Assembly: GCF_028290435.1 (NCBI RefSeq)
Contig: NZ_JAQGJV010000009.1
Location: 124,001-188,000 of the forward strand
Direction of reading: 5' to 3'
Length of the DNA: 64,000 bases
Source of the DNA: Devosia sp.
GTDB taxonomy: Bacteria > Pseudomonadota > Alphaproteobacteria > Rhizobiales > Devosiaceae
Of this stretch, positions 43,885 through 53,207 are shown piece after piece; position 1 is the first letter of the stretch; each line of letters opens with the position of its first letter. Both the position numbers and the translations under genes were made by a program. The notes below the pieces were generated by a model. It worked only from the letters and a program-made list of their open reading frames with translations. It searched no databases and was not told the DNA's origin.

Positions 43885-43939
43885 GATGCGTCCGACGCGG
43901 CGCAGGCCGCTCCTTCGCCAAATCAGCCAAGAGCGTGCC

Positions 43940-45283
43940 ATGACCCATCAGCGTAGCCTCAACCTCAATGTTGGCATCAACACCACCGGCTATCTGGGCA
44001 ATGCCTGGCGCTACCGCAGCGGCAGCCGGGCGGACATCAACGACCCGGCATATTACACGCGGCTGACGCAACTCGCCCATCGCGGCCGGTTCGACGCGGT
44101 GTTCTTCTCGGACCACCCCGCCCTGATGACCGACCCCAAGGCGCGCCCGTTCCACACGCTCGATCCGCTGATCCTCTCGGCGGTGTTGACCGCGCAGGTG
44201 CCCGATATCGGCGTCGTGGTGACGGCTTCCTCGACCTACAATTCGCCCTACAATTTCGCGCGCCGCACCCAGAGCGTCGACATCACCTCCGGCGGTCGGC
44301 TGATCATCAATATCGTGTCGTCGTTCAATCCGGCCGTCGCCGCCAATTTCGGCAATGCACCGCTGCCGCCGCGCCACGAGCGCTATGCCAAGGCGCAGGA
44401 ATTCCTCGATGTGTGCAAGGCGCTGTGGAACAGCTGGGACGAGGAGCGCGACGGCGAGGTGCCGCCCGAGCTGTTCTGGGACGCTTCGAGCGCCCATGCG
44501 ATCGACCATGAAGGCGCGTTCTATTCGGTCAAGGGACCGCTCAATGTGCCGCGCGGACCGCAGGGCCACCCGGTGATCGCCCAGGCCGGCGCCTCGGAGG
44601 GCGGCATCGACCTCGCCGGCCGGCATGGCGAGATCATCTATTGCAACGTGCTGTCGCGCTCGGCCGGCCAGGCCTTCGGCAAGAAGGTGCGCGACCGGGC
44701 AGCGACCTATGGGCGCGACCCGAACAGCATCAAGATCGTACCGGGGCTGGTGCCGATCATCGCCGATAGCCGCGAGGAAGCGCTGCGCAAGCATGAGTTG
44801 TTCAGCGGCGCCGGCTCGGAGGATGGGCTGCTCAAGCGGTTCGCTACCGACCACGGTTTTGATCTGACGACATTCGATCCCGACGCAGTGCTCGATGCCG
44901 AACGGTTCGTGCCCGATCCGAACCGGGTGTTGGCCGTGGGCATGGGCCTTGGCCTGTCGGACCTGCTCGGCCACGAAAAGCTGACGGCGCGCGAGGCGGT
45001 GCGGCGCTCGGAAGGGGCGCACCGGCTGCTGCTCGGCACGCCGGAGGAGATTGCCGACGGGCTGATCGACCTGTGGGCCGATGGCACGGTGGACGGCTAT
45101 ACGATCCAGCCACCGCGGGCGCCGGACGATATCGAGCTGTTCGTCGACAAGGTGGTGCCGATCCTGCAGGACCGCGGCGTCTATCGCCGGGACTATGCCG
45201 GCGACACCGTGCGCGAGCGCTACGGCCTGCCCTTGCCGCCCGCGGAGGCGGCGCCGTCAGGCCTGAAGCGCGGCGCCGCTTGA
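43940..45283 (+). CDS. NtaA/SnaA/DszA-family flavin-dependent monooxygenase
   Basis: 447 residues from ATG 43940; a start 57 nt earlier is possible but less natural. It shows the LLM-fold family features: LNLNVGINTTGYLGNAWRY, AHRGRFDAVFFSDHPALM, TYNSPYNFARRTQSVDITSG, GRLIINIVSSFNP, VIAQAGASEGGIDLAGRHGE. Members use FMNH2 supplied by a separate reductase to oxidise nitrilotriacetate, EDTA, sulfones or other xenobiotics. No reductase gene lies nearby. Its tail overlaps the convergent ABC ATPase gene by 27 nt. Confidence 0.9.
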   Translation: MTHQRSLNLNVGINTTGYLGNAWRYRSGSRADINDPAYYTRLTQLAHRGRFDAVFFSDHPALMTDPKARPFHTLDPLILSAVLTAQVPDIGVVVTASSTYNSPYNFARRTQSVDITSGGRLIINIVSSFNPAVAANFGNAPLPPRHERYAKAQEFLDVCKALWNSWDEERDGEVPPELFWDASSAHAIDHEGAFYSVKGPLNVPRGPQGHPVIAQAGASEGGIDLAGRHGEIIYCNVLSRSAGQAFGKKVRDRAATYGRDPNSIKIVPGLVPIIADSREEALRKHELFSGAGSEDGLLKRFATDHGFDLTTFDPDAVLDAERFVPDPNRVLAVGMGLGLSDLLGHEKLTAREAVRRSEGAHRLLLGTPEEIADGLIDLWADGTVDGYTIQPPRAPDDIELFVDKVVPILQDRGVYRRDYAGDTVRERYGLPLPPAEAAPSGLKRGAA

Positions 45284-46315
45284 GGCGTCGAACAGGCGAA
45301 CCTGCTCGGGATCGACCGCCAGCGTCAGCGTCTCGCCTGGCCGGGGCGCGACGCGCTCGCGGAACAGGCAGGTGAGATCCTTGCTGCCGAGGCGCACGAC
45401 AATCTGGGTTTCCGAACCCATCGGCTCGACCACCTGCACCCGTACGGCAAAGCCGTTGGGATCGACACGGAAATGTTCGGGCCGGATACCGTAGGTGACG
45501 GCAGTGCCCTCGGCGAGCTTGGCCGATCCGGGTAGCGGCAGGTTGGTGCCATCGGCGGTCAGGAACAGGCCATTGGTCACCTTGCCATCGATGAAGTTCA
45601 TCGCTGGACTGCCGATGAAGCCGGCGACGAACTTGTTGGCCGGATTGTCATAGAGATCGAGCGGACGACCGATCTGCTCGACCCGCCCGTCGCGCATGAC
45701 GACGATGCGATCGGCCATGGTCATGGCCTCGACCTGATCGTGGGTGACATAGATGATGGTGGTCTGCAGCCGCTGATGCAGTTCCTTGATTTCGGCGCGC
45801 ATCTGTACGCGCAGCTTAGCATCGAGGTTGGATAGCGGCTCGTCGAACAGAAACACTTTTGGATCGCGCACGATGGCGCGCCCCATGGCAACGCGTTGGC
45901 GCTGGCCGCCGGAGAGCTGCTTGGGAAAGCGCTGCAGCAGCGGCTCGAGATCGAGGATGCGGGCGGCTTCCTGCACCGCCTTGGCGGTCTCCTCCTTGCT
46001 GGCGCGACGCAGTTTCATCGAGTAGCCCATGTTCTGGGCCACGGTCATGTGCGGATAGAGCGCGTAGTTCTGGAACACCATGGCGATATCGCGCGCCTTG
46101 GGCGGCAGTTCGTTGACGGTCTGGTCGCCGATGCTGATCTCGCCGCTGGTAATGTCCTCAAGGCCGGCGATCATGCGCAACAGCGTGGACTTGCCGCAGC
46201 CCGAGGGGCCGACCAGGGTGACGAACTCGCCATCGGCGACATCGATGTTGATGCCGTGCAGCACCTGGGCGGTGCCATAGGCTTTGCGCACGTCCGCGAT
46301 TGTTACCGAAGCCAT
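45257..46315 (-). CDS. Sugar ABC transporter ATP-binding protein, MalK/UgpC type
   Basis: 352 residues. Walker [15 protein letters not shown] (about 36-49), signature LSGGQRQRVAMGRAIV, Walker B VFLFDEPLSNLDA, switch YVTHDQVEAMTMADRI, then the C-terminal OB-type regulatory domain with YGIRPEHFRVDP. It powers the two permeases encoded just upstream. Last gene of the rhamnoside operon. Confidence 0.92.
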   Translation of the reverse strand: MASVTIADVRKAYGTAQVLHGINIDVADGEFVTLVGPSGCGKSTLLRMIAGLEDITSGEISIGDQTVNELPPKARDIAMVFQNYALYPHMTVAQNMGYSMKLRRASKEETAKAVQEAARILDLEPLLQRFPKQLSGGQRQRVAMGRAIVRDPKVFLFDEPLSNLDAKLRVQMRAEIKELHQRLQTTIIYVTHDQVEAMTMADRIVVMRDGRVEQIGRPLDLYDNPANKFVAGFIGSPAMNFIDGKVTNGLFLTADGTNLPLPGSAKLAEGTAVTYGIRPEHFRVDPNGFAVRVQVVEPMGSETQIVVRLGSKDLTCLFRERVAPRPGETLTLAVDPEQVRLFDASSGAALQA

Positions 46316-46349
46316 TGTGCGGTCTCTCCTTGCGAGAACTTGCGAGCGC

Positions 46350-47177
46350 TCATCCCTTCACCGCGCCAGCCGTCATGCCCGCCACGATCTGGCGGTTGAA
46401 GAACAGGAAGACGATCAGCGGCGGAATGGTGATGAGCAGGATATTGGTGAACAGCAGGTTGTAGGACGTGTTGTACTGGCTCTGGAAATTGTAGAGCGTC
46501 AGCTGCACCGTCACGTTCTTGGTGCCCGGCAGGTAGTAGAGCGGATTGGTGAAATCGTTGAAGATCGCCACCGATTGGACGAGGATCACCGTGATCACCA
46601 CCGGCCGGAGCAGCGGCAGCACGATCTCGAAGAACAGCCGCAGCGGGCTGGCCCCATCGATGATTGCCGCCTCATCCAGTTCGCGCGGAATGGTGACGAC
46701 GAAGGCCTTGAACAGCAGCACGCAGAAGCTGAGCCCATAGGCCACTTCGATGAAGATCAGGCCATGCAGCGTCTTGAACAGACCCAGCCCCTGCAGCACC
46801 CAGATGGTGGGCACTACGGCAGGCGGAATGATCAGCCCGGCGAGGACGAGAAAATTGACGAGGCCCGTCCATGCCGATGGCTTGCGCTGCAGCACGAAGC
46901 CCACCATGGCGGCGAAGATCACCAGCAGCGTGACGCTGGCGACGGTGAGGATGGCGCTGTTCACGAAGGCGGTCAGCACCATGTAATTGCGGGTCTGGAT
47001 CACCTCGACCAGATTATCCCAGAGGTGAAAGCCGTTCGGCAGCGAGAACTCACGTAAGGACGATTGCCGTTTGTCCTTGAGCGCGGTCAGCACGATGAAG
47101 GCGAAAGGGACGAGGAAAACCACGGTGGAGACGAGGATGGCGAGGAGGCCGATCCAGTTGCGGCGCAGATAGGTCAC
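46350..47177 (-). CDS. Carbohydrate ABC permease, MalG type
   Basis: 275 residues from GTG 47177 (overlaps the stop of the other permease as GTGA). Six hydrophobic helices; EAA loop RELDEAAIIDGASPLRLFFE and C-terminal NRQIVAGMTAGAVKG, the MalG mark. It forms the sugar channel with the MalF-type partner. Confidence 0.92.
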   Translation of the reverse strand: MTYLRRNWIGLLAILVSTVVFLVPFAFIVLTALKDKRQSSLREFSLPNGFHLWDNLVEVIQTRNYMVLTAFVNSAILTVASVTLLVIFAAMVGFVLQRKPSAWTGLVNFLVLAGLIIPPAVVPTIWVLQGLGLFKTLHGLIFIEVAYGLSFCVLLFKAFVVTIPRELDEAAIIDGASPLRLFFEIVLPLLRPVVITVILVQSVAIFNDFTNPLYYLPGTKNVTVQLTLYNFQSQYNTSYNLLFTNILLITIPPLIVFLFFNRQIVAGMTAGAVKG

Positions 47178-48070
47178 TGGCCGTCCCCCTGGCGATTGAG
47201 GAAGCCCGAAAGCGGGATGATGATGATGGCGACCATGATGAACAGCACCACATTGCCGGCGGTGGAGAGCCCATAGAAACCGGCTTGGTATTGCTTGTAG
47301 ATCACCGAGGCGATGACGTCGGAGGTGAAGCCGGGCCCGCCCTTGGTCATGGCCCAGATCAGATCGAAACTACGCAACCCGCCGATCAGGCTGAGGATGA
47401 TGACGGTGACCGTGGCAGGCTTGGCCAGCGGCAGGGTGATGTTCCAGAAATTGTCCCAGGCACTGGCGCCGTCGATCAGCGAGGCCTCGTAATATTCCTG
47501 CGGAATGGAGACGATGCCCGCGATGTAGATGACGGTGGCGAGGCCGACGCCCTTCCACACATCCACCAGGGCCACCGAGAACAGCGCCAGGTTGGGATCG
47601 GTCAGCCAGCCCGGCCCCTTGATGCCGAACAGGCCCAGCGTCTCGTTGATGACGCCAGTCGTCGGATGCATCATCACCGTGAAGGTGATGCCGACGCCCA
47701 CGGTCGACACCAGTACCGGGAAGAACAGCACGGATCGCAGGTAGCCGCGCGCCATGATCTGGCTGGTCAGCAGCACGGCGAGCAGGAAGCCCAGCACGAC
47801 CTTGAGGCCGGAGGTCATCACCGCATAGATCAGCGTGTTGATCAGGCCCTTGACCAGGAACGGCTCGCGGAAAAACTGCGCGAAATTGTCGAAGCCGATG
47901 AAGGTGGCGTCGAACAGCGTCCAGCGGGTCAGGCTGAAGAACAGCGAGGCCACGGTGGGGAACAGGAACAAAGCTGCATAAACCAAGGCAGCCGGCAGGT
48001 AGAACCAACTCGGATAGGCCGAATTGGCGCGCCGCTTGGCTCGCGGCGCGGCGACTGTCGCCTCACTCAT
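47174..48070 (-). CDS. Carbohydrate ABC permease, MalF type
   Basis: 298 residues, six or seven membrane helices, EAA loop EYYEASLIDGASAWDNFWNI, and the C-terminal LRSFDLIWAMTKGGPG that marks sugar permeases. It overlaps the following permease gene by 4 nt and lies 86 nt after the binding protein. Confidence 0.92.
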   Translation of the reverse strand: MSEATVAAPRAKRRANSAYPSWFYLPAALVYAALFLFPTVASLFFSLTRWTLFDATFIGFDNFAQFFREPFLVKGLINTLIYAVMTSGLKVVLGFLLAVLLTSQIMARGYLRSVLFFPVLVSTVGVGITFTVMMHPTTGVINETLGLFGIKGPGWLTDPNLALFSVALVDVWKGVGLATVIYIAGIVSIPQEYYEASLIDGASAWDNFWNITLPLAKPATVTVIILSLIGGLRSFDLIWAMTKGGPGFTSDVIASVIYKQYQAGFYGLSTAGNVVLFIMVAIIIIPLSGFLNRQGDGQ

Positions 48071-48156
48071 GCATCACTCCTCCCGGTCGCCGAAGCTCGG
48101 CCCCATATCACCATGGGGTCGAGCCTCGATCTGCATCAAGTCAATGTTCTGGTGGC

Positions 48157-49455
48157 TTACCAGCCGGCCAGACCAAGCTGCTGGGCCTGCTTCTTGACGT
48201 CTTCGTCGTAGAGCGCGGCGCCGTCGGCGGCGGAGCGGATGCCCGAGCCCACTTCAACGGTGATCTGCTCGAGCGCCGGCCCCTTGATCGGGGAGAGGAA
48301 TTCAAGAGCGGGCGCGGTGCCCCCGTCGCGCTGGAAGTAGGGCAAGAGGTCGGCCACCACGGCCGGAACGTCGGCCGGCAGGGTGCAGTCCTTGATCAGG
48401 TATGGGCCGGTGACGCCCACGGCCTTGGTCTGCACGTCGCAGCCTTCGGTGGAAGCGACGAAGGCAAGGAATGCCTTGGCCTGGTCGGCATGCTCGGTGG
48501 TCTTGGGGATATAGAGGCTCGACGGCATCCAGGCGGTCAGGCCGTTCTTGGTAGCATCGTCGCCCGGAAGGGCAAAGAAGCCGACATCGGCCTGGTTTTC
48601 GGGATAGTTGGACACCACGCTACCGGCCGCGAAGCTCAGCATCGGGTAATGCGCGCCTTCGCCGGTGGCGAGCATGCGGATGGCGTCGTCGAACTTGGCG
48701 GCGGCAAAATCTTCGTTGAGATAGCCGGCCTTGAACACGGCCTCCTGGCGCTCGAAGCCCTTGATGGCGGCTGGATCGGTCGCATACTTGGCCTGGTTGC
48801 CGGTATACTTCTCGGCAAAGTCGGGCTCGGCGGTGACGACGTTGTAGAAATCGCCCAGCACGAAGAGCTGGCTGGTCCAGGTATCGGCAAAGCTCTGGAT
48901 CACGGCGACCTTGCCGGCAGCCTTGATCTTTTCGTTATTGGCCATGAACTCGTCCCAGGTCTTGGGAACGGAAAGGCCCAGATCGGCATAGATCTTCTTG
49001 TTGTACATGACGCCGCCGCCCATGGCGGTAGCGAAGGGCACGCCAAAGACTTCGCCGCCGGCAGTGACGGTTTTCTGGAAGGTGTCGATGACATTGGCCT
49101 CGAAGGGCTCGGCGGTCAGCGGCATCAGGTTCTGCTGCGGATTGATCGCCTGGAACAGCGAGCCGGCATTGTAGAGGAATACGTCGGCCATTTCGCCGGT
49201 GGCGAGGCGGGTCTTGACGATATTGTCGCCTTCGCCGCCGCCCGGACGGGTTTCCAGCTCGATGGCGATGTCGGGGTTCTTTTCCATGAACGCATCGGCC
49301 AGTGCCTGAGCGACCGTGACGGTCGAGGCATCGGTATTGTCGACCAGGAACGACAGGGTGACGTCCTGCGCCATGGCGGCGCCGACGAAGCTTGCCGAGA
49401 GCATCAGGCCAGCCGCAAGGCCGCCAAGCAGAGTGCCGGTGAATTTAGAGCGCAT
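48157..49455 (-). CDS. Sugar ABC substrate-binding protein
   Basis: 432 residues from ATG 49455 (GGGAGGAAA ahead). Signal peptide about 1-29 (GLAAGLMLSASFVGAAMA). Family 1 solute-binding fold: VTLSFLVDNTDASTVTVAQA, EMADVFLYNAGSLFQAINP, SVPKTWDEFMANNEKIKAAG. It binds the imported sugar; the operon context points to a rhamnose-containing oligosaccharide, not shown by sequence. Confidence 0.9.
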   Translation of the reverse strand: MRSKFTGTLLGGLAAGLMLSASFVGAAMAQDVTLSFLVDNTDASTVTVAQALADAFMEKNPDIAIELETRPGGGEGDNIVKTRLATGEMADVFLYNAGSLFQAINPQQNLMPLTAEPFEANVIDTFQKTVTAGGEVFGVPFATAMGGGVMYNKKIYADLGLSVPKTWDEFMANNEKIKAAGKVAVIQSFADTWTSQLFVLGDFYNVVTAEPDFAEKYTGNQAKYATDPAAIKGFERQEAVFKAGYLNEDFAAAKFDDAIRMLATGEGAHYPMLSFAAGSVVSNYPENQADVGFFALPGDDATKNGLTAWMPSSLYIPKTTEHADQAKAFLAFVASTEGCDVQTKAVGVTGPYLIKDCTLPADVPAVVADLLPYFQRDGGTAPALEFLSPIKGPALEQITVEVGSGIRSAADGAALYDEDVKKQAQQLGLAGW

Positions 49456-49513
49456 AAAGTTTCCTCCCATTTGGCCCGCTTTTTTTTTGCGGGCAACTTC
49501 GATTGTGCCGCCG

Positions 49514-51895
49514 TTATGGCGTGCGTGAGTGACCCATCGGGCCGCCGTGAACCTCCCGCGGCGGCACCGAATATGTGAAATCGACGATATGTTCGCCGGC
49601 CGTGGCGCGGACATCCTCGCCCGAGCCAACCGCCGTGCCGTCGAGCACCGCGTCGCGGTATTCGGGGCGCAGGCGCAGCGTAGCCGTAGCGCCGGCCGGC
49701 ACCACGAAGCGGTAGCGGATGCGGTCGCCATCGACGGTCCAGCCCGCCTCAATCCGCCCGTTGGGGCTATCGTGATGTGCCGCCACGGGCGACAGTCCAT
49801 CGAGGATAGTCGGCTCGAACACGATATGGGCAAAGCCCGGCATTGCGGGATCGGGACGGAACCCGGCCACGCCTTCGAGCAGCCACTGGCAGACCGCGCC
49901 ATAGGCGTAGTGATTGTAGGAATTCATCTGCGGATTGTAGATCGAGCCGTCTTCCTGGATGGCGTCCCAGCGCTCCCAGATCGTGGTCGCGCCCTTGCGC
50001 ACCTGATAGAGCCAGCCCGGCACGTTTTCCTGCAGGAACACCTCGGACGCGAGCCCGATCTCGCCGATCTGCACCAAAGCCGGCAGCAGCGCCGGGGTGC
50101 CGATGAAACCGGTGCCGATCCGCCCGTCGGTGCGGTCGATGGCGTTCCTGAAATAGGCCTTGGCGGCGTCCTGGCTCTCCTGTGGGATCAGCCCGTGCAC
50201 AAAGGCCAGCGCATAGGAGGTCTGGTCGTCGCCGGCCACGCGCCCCTTGGGGGTAATGAACTCGCCGGCAAACGCGGCCTTCACCTGGCCGGCGATATCG
50301 GCCATGCGGGACGCCGTCGCCTCGTCGCCCACGATGCCGGCAATCTGGGCGACCATGCTGGAGGTCTTGAACAAATATATGGTCGCCGCAGCATCGTCGC
50401 TGATGGTGGGCAGCGGCTTGGCCGAGGGTCCACTGGGCTGCAGCCAGTCGCCGAAGGTGAAACCGCGACCGCCCCAGGCCCGCGGCGGCTTGACGATGGG
50501 GCCATTGCTGATCGACCAGACAAAGTCGACCCACTTGACCATGGCGGGCAGGGTTTCGGCCAGGAACTCGGTGTCGCCATAATGCAGGTAGACCTGCCAC
50601 GGCACCATGGCGATGGCATCGCCCCAGCCGGTCGAGCCGTAAAAGCCCGGATAATCCTTGGGCTTGAGCCTTGTGGGATCGGGCACCACATGGGGCACCG
50701 CGCCGTCTTCGCGCTGGTCGGCCATGACGTCGCGGACCCACTTGCGGAAGAAGCCCTGCACTTCGCCCAGATAGCACGCCGTGCCGGCAAACACCTGCGC
50801 GTCGCCGGTCCAGCCCAGGCGCTCGTCGCGCTGCGGGCAATCGGTGGGCACTTCGATGAAGTTGGCGCGCTGCGACCAGACGGTATTGAGGAACAGCCGG
50901 TTCACCAGCGCATTGCCGGAGGTGAACCCGGCCTTGAGCTCATGCACCGAACTGATCGGCACCGAGACGATATCGACCAGTTCGGCCTGCCCTTCGATGG
51001 TTACGCGAGCGTAGCGGAAACCCTGGAAGGTGAAGGTGGGGCGATAGCTCTCTTCGCCCTTGCCGCTCAGCGTGTATTCGATGCGCGCGGCGGCGGTGCG
51101 CAGGTTGCCGTTATAAAACTGGCCGTCCTTGTCGAGAATTTCGGCGTGCTCGACGATGATGCGCGCACCGGCCTGGCCGCGCACCGTGAAGGCCACATAG
51201 CCACCGCTGTTCTGGCCGAAATCGTAGACCCGGCGGCCGGCATCGTCGGTATGGTTGGCGACCGGCTCCAGCACAGCGAGCTCGCGCACCGGGGGCGCCT
51301 CATAGGCCACCAGCCGCACCTGGTCGAACGGCACGACTTCGCTGCCGGCGGTCACCGTGGGGGTGAAACCGGCATCGTAGATTTCGCCGAAATAGATGCC
51401 CGACTTGCGGATCGGCAGCGCGCCGCTCTGCCAGCTCGCATCGGTGCTCAGCAGCAGCTTGCCGTCGCCGCCGCGCAATTCGGCAATCGCCGCAATCGTA
51501 TCGCCCCAGGTATTATAGATCGGCGCCTCGCCCCACATCATCTGCGAGCGGAACCAGCCATCGGCCAGCCAGATCTCGATGACATTATCACCAGCCTGCA
51601 GTAGCGCGCCGACATCATAGGTCTGGTAGGACAGGCGCTGGTCATAGGCGGTCCAGCCGGGCGTCAGCAGGTCATGGCCCACGCGCTGGCCATTGATGAA
51701 GGCGCGATAGAGCCCCTGCGCGCTGATGCGCAGCACGGCATCGCCGGCGCCATCCACGATAAAGCTCTTGCGCAGGAACGATGCCGGCGTCTCGACACCC
51801 CCATCGGACAGCGGTCGGACCATCTGCGCCGTCCAGTTAACCTGCGGACGTGCGGACAAGGCGGCTGCAGCCCGGACGGGCGTCGCGTCGTTCAT
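49514..51895 (-). CDS. Alpha-L-rhamnosidase, GH78
   Basis: 793 residues from ATG 51895 (GGGAGG ahead). N-terminal beta domains (about 10-320; RAFINGQRVGHDLLTPGWTA), then the alpha/alpha barrel with the GH78 block DCPQRDERLGWTGDAQVF (352-369), TGWGDAIAMVPWQVYLHYGD and a C-terminal beta domain (WERWDAIQEDGSIYNPQMNS, NHYAYGAVCQWL). It has no signal peptide, so it acts in the cytoplasm on imported rhamnosides, releasing L-rhamnose. First gene of the operon with a complete sugar ABC importer downstream; divergent from a LacI gene. Confidence 0.93.
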   Translation of the reverse strand: MNDATPVRAAAALSARPQVNWTAQMVRPLSDGGVETPASFLRKSFIVDGAGDAVLRISAQGLYRAFINGQRVGHDLLTPGWTAYDQRLSYQTYDVGALLQAGDNVIEIWLADGWFRSQMMWGEAPIYNTWGDTIAAIAELRGGDGKLLLSTDASWQSGALPIRKSGIYFGEIYDAGFTPTVTAGSEVVPFDQVRLVAYEAPPVRELAVLEPVANHTDDAGRRVYDFGQNSGGYVAFTVRGQAGARIIVEHAEILDKDGQFYNGNLRTAAARIEYTLSGKGEESYRPTFTFQGFRYARVTIEGQAELVDIVSVPISSVHELKAGFTSGNALVNRLFLNTVWSQRANFIEVPTDCPQRDERLGWTGDAQVFAGTACYLGEVQGFFRKWVRDVMADQREDGAVPHVVPDPTRLKPKDYPGFYGSTGWGDAIAMVPWQVYLHYGDTEFLAETLPAMVKWVDFVWSISNGPIVKPPRAWGGRGFTFGDWLQPSGPSAKPLPTISDDAAATIYLFKTSSMVAQIAGIVGDEATASRMADIAGQVKAAFAGEFITPKGRVAGDDQTSYALAFVHGLIPQESQDAAKAYFRNAIDRTDGRIGTGFIGTPALLPALVQIGEIGLASEVFLQENVPGWLYQVRKGATTIWERWDAIQEDGSIYNPQMNSYNHYAYGAVCQWLLEGVAGFRPDPAMPGFAHIVFEPTILDGLSPVAAHHDSPNGRIEAGWTVDGDRIRYRFVVPAGATATLRLRPEYRDAVLDGTAVGSGEDVRATAGEHIVDFTYSVPPREVHGGPMGHSRTP

Positions 51896-51978
51896 CGGTA
51901 ATCCTCCCTGGCAGACGAGCCGTAAGCCGGCTTCTCCTGCGGCACCCGGCGAGCCGGAATGCTTATCATTGCGTGTGC

Positions 51979-52002
51979 ATCGTTCTACGTATATCGTTCT
52001 AC
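51979..52002. promoter_or_regulatory. Direct repeat in the rhamnosidase / lacI promoter region
   Basis: Two copies of ATCGTTCTAC with a 14-bp period (51979-51988 and 51993-52002) lie in the divergent gap, about 85 nt before the rhamnosidase start and 117 nt before the LacI start. The likely binding protein is the LacI regulator, although LacI sites are usually palindromic. Confidence 0.5.
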
Positions 52003-52118
52003 ACAATCTAAGCACGACGTCAAATTCGCCACAAGAGAAAAAATGCGGAGGGCGAAGTGTTGGAATCGACCATGGGGATAGGCCCTGCTAGTTGTGGCGG
52101 CGCAAGGATGGACGGGAC

Positions 52119-53207
52119 ATGGCGCCGAGACAGAAAAGCGAGCGGGTAACGATCAGGACCGTGGCCGAGGATGCCGGGGTGTCGGTCGCCGCGGTGTCCA
52201 AAGTGCTGCGCGACGCCTATGGGGTCAGCGACGCGATGCGCCTCAAGGTGCGCCAGTCGATGGACAAGCTCAGCTACCGCCCACATTCGGCCGCTCGCGG
52301 CATGCGCGGGCAGACCTACACGGTCGGTGTGCTGATGGCCGATATCAAGAACCCGTTCTTCCCCGATATCATCGACGGCATCGATGATGGTCTGGCGGGG
52401 ACGCAATATTTGCCGCTGTTCGGTATTGGCCGGGGATCGTCATCGGTGGAACGCGCCATCGTCCACGCAATGGTGGATCGGCAGATCGACGGCCTGATCA
52501 TGATCGGCCAGCGCATGGCCACCGCCGATCTCGACGCCATCGCCAGCGAAGTTCCGATCGTGGTCATCGGCCACCATGCGCCCGAGGCGCAGTCGTTCGA
52601 CTCCGCCAATAATGACGACGTGCGGGGCGGTGCCATCGTGGCCGAACACATGCTGGCGCAGGGCTACCGGCGCCCCGCCATGATCACGCTGGGGCGCAAC
52701 GACCTGATGTCGGCGGACGTGTCGCAAAAGCGCGAACGCGGCTTTGCCGATGCCCTGCGGGGAGCCGGCTTTGCCGAGCACGACATACGCATCGCCTCGG
52801 CCGATGACGGGCTGGACGATGTGACGGCGACGGTCCGCGCCCTGCTCGAAAGCCCGGAGCCGCCCGACGCCATCTTCGGCTGGGCCGATTATTATGCGCT
52901 CGAAGTGCTCAGTGCCGTACGCGCGCTGGGCTTCCGGGTGCCCGACGATATCGGCATTATCGGCTACGATAATGCAGCGCCCTGCGCCTTCACCCAGAAC
53001 AACCTGACCAGCGTCGACCAGTTTGGCCGCGAAATCGGCCGCCAGGCGACGCGGCTTTTGATCGAGCGCATCAAAGGCCGCACCCAGGCCGAGCATTTTG
53101 TGGTTACGCCCCGCCTCGTGGCGCGCGGCAGTTCGATGGCGCCGCGCGTCAAGGCGGGTGACACCCTGCCATCGCCTAGCGCTCAACCCGATGTGGCGCA
53201 TAAATAA
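52119..53207 (+). CDS. LacI-family transcriptional regulator
   Basis: 362 residues from ATG 52119. HTH VTIRTVAEDAGVSVAAVSKV (about 10-30), hinge helix YRPHSAARGMRGQ, and a periplasmic-binding-type effector domain (YTVGVLMADIKNPFFPDIID; C-terminal DDIGIIGYDNAAPCAFTQNN, LTSVDQFGREIGRQA). It probably represses the divergent rhamnosidase-importer operon and is released by a sugar. A TTG start 27 nt upstream is possible. Its end overlaps the GH43 remnant by 32 nt. Confidence 0.92.
   Translation: MAPRQKSERVTIRTVAEDAGVSVAAVSKVLRDAYGVSDAMRLKVRQSMDKLSYRPHSAARGMRGQTYTVGVLMADIKNPFFPDIIDGIDDGLAGTQYLPLFGIGRGSSSVERAIVHAMVDRQIDGLIMIGQRMATADLDAIASEVPIVVIGHHAPEAQSFDSANNDDVRGGAIVAEHMLAQGYRRPAMITLGRNDLMSADVSQKRERGFADALRGAGFAEHDIRIASADDGLDDVTATVRALLESPEPPDAIFGWADYYALEVLSAVRALGFRVPDDIGIIGYDNAAPCAFTQNNLTSVDQFGREIGRQATRLLIERIKGRTQAEHFVVTPRLVARGSSMAPRVKAGDTLPSPSAQPDVAHK

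Noticed and set aside
49529-51604. 691-codon frame opposite the rhamnosidase
   Set aside because: Antisense shadow with biased composition; GH78 motifs fix the real strand.
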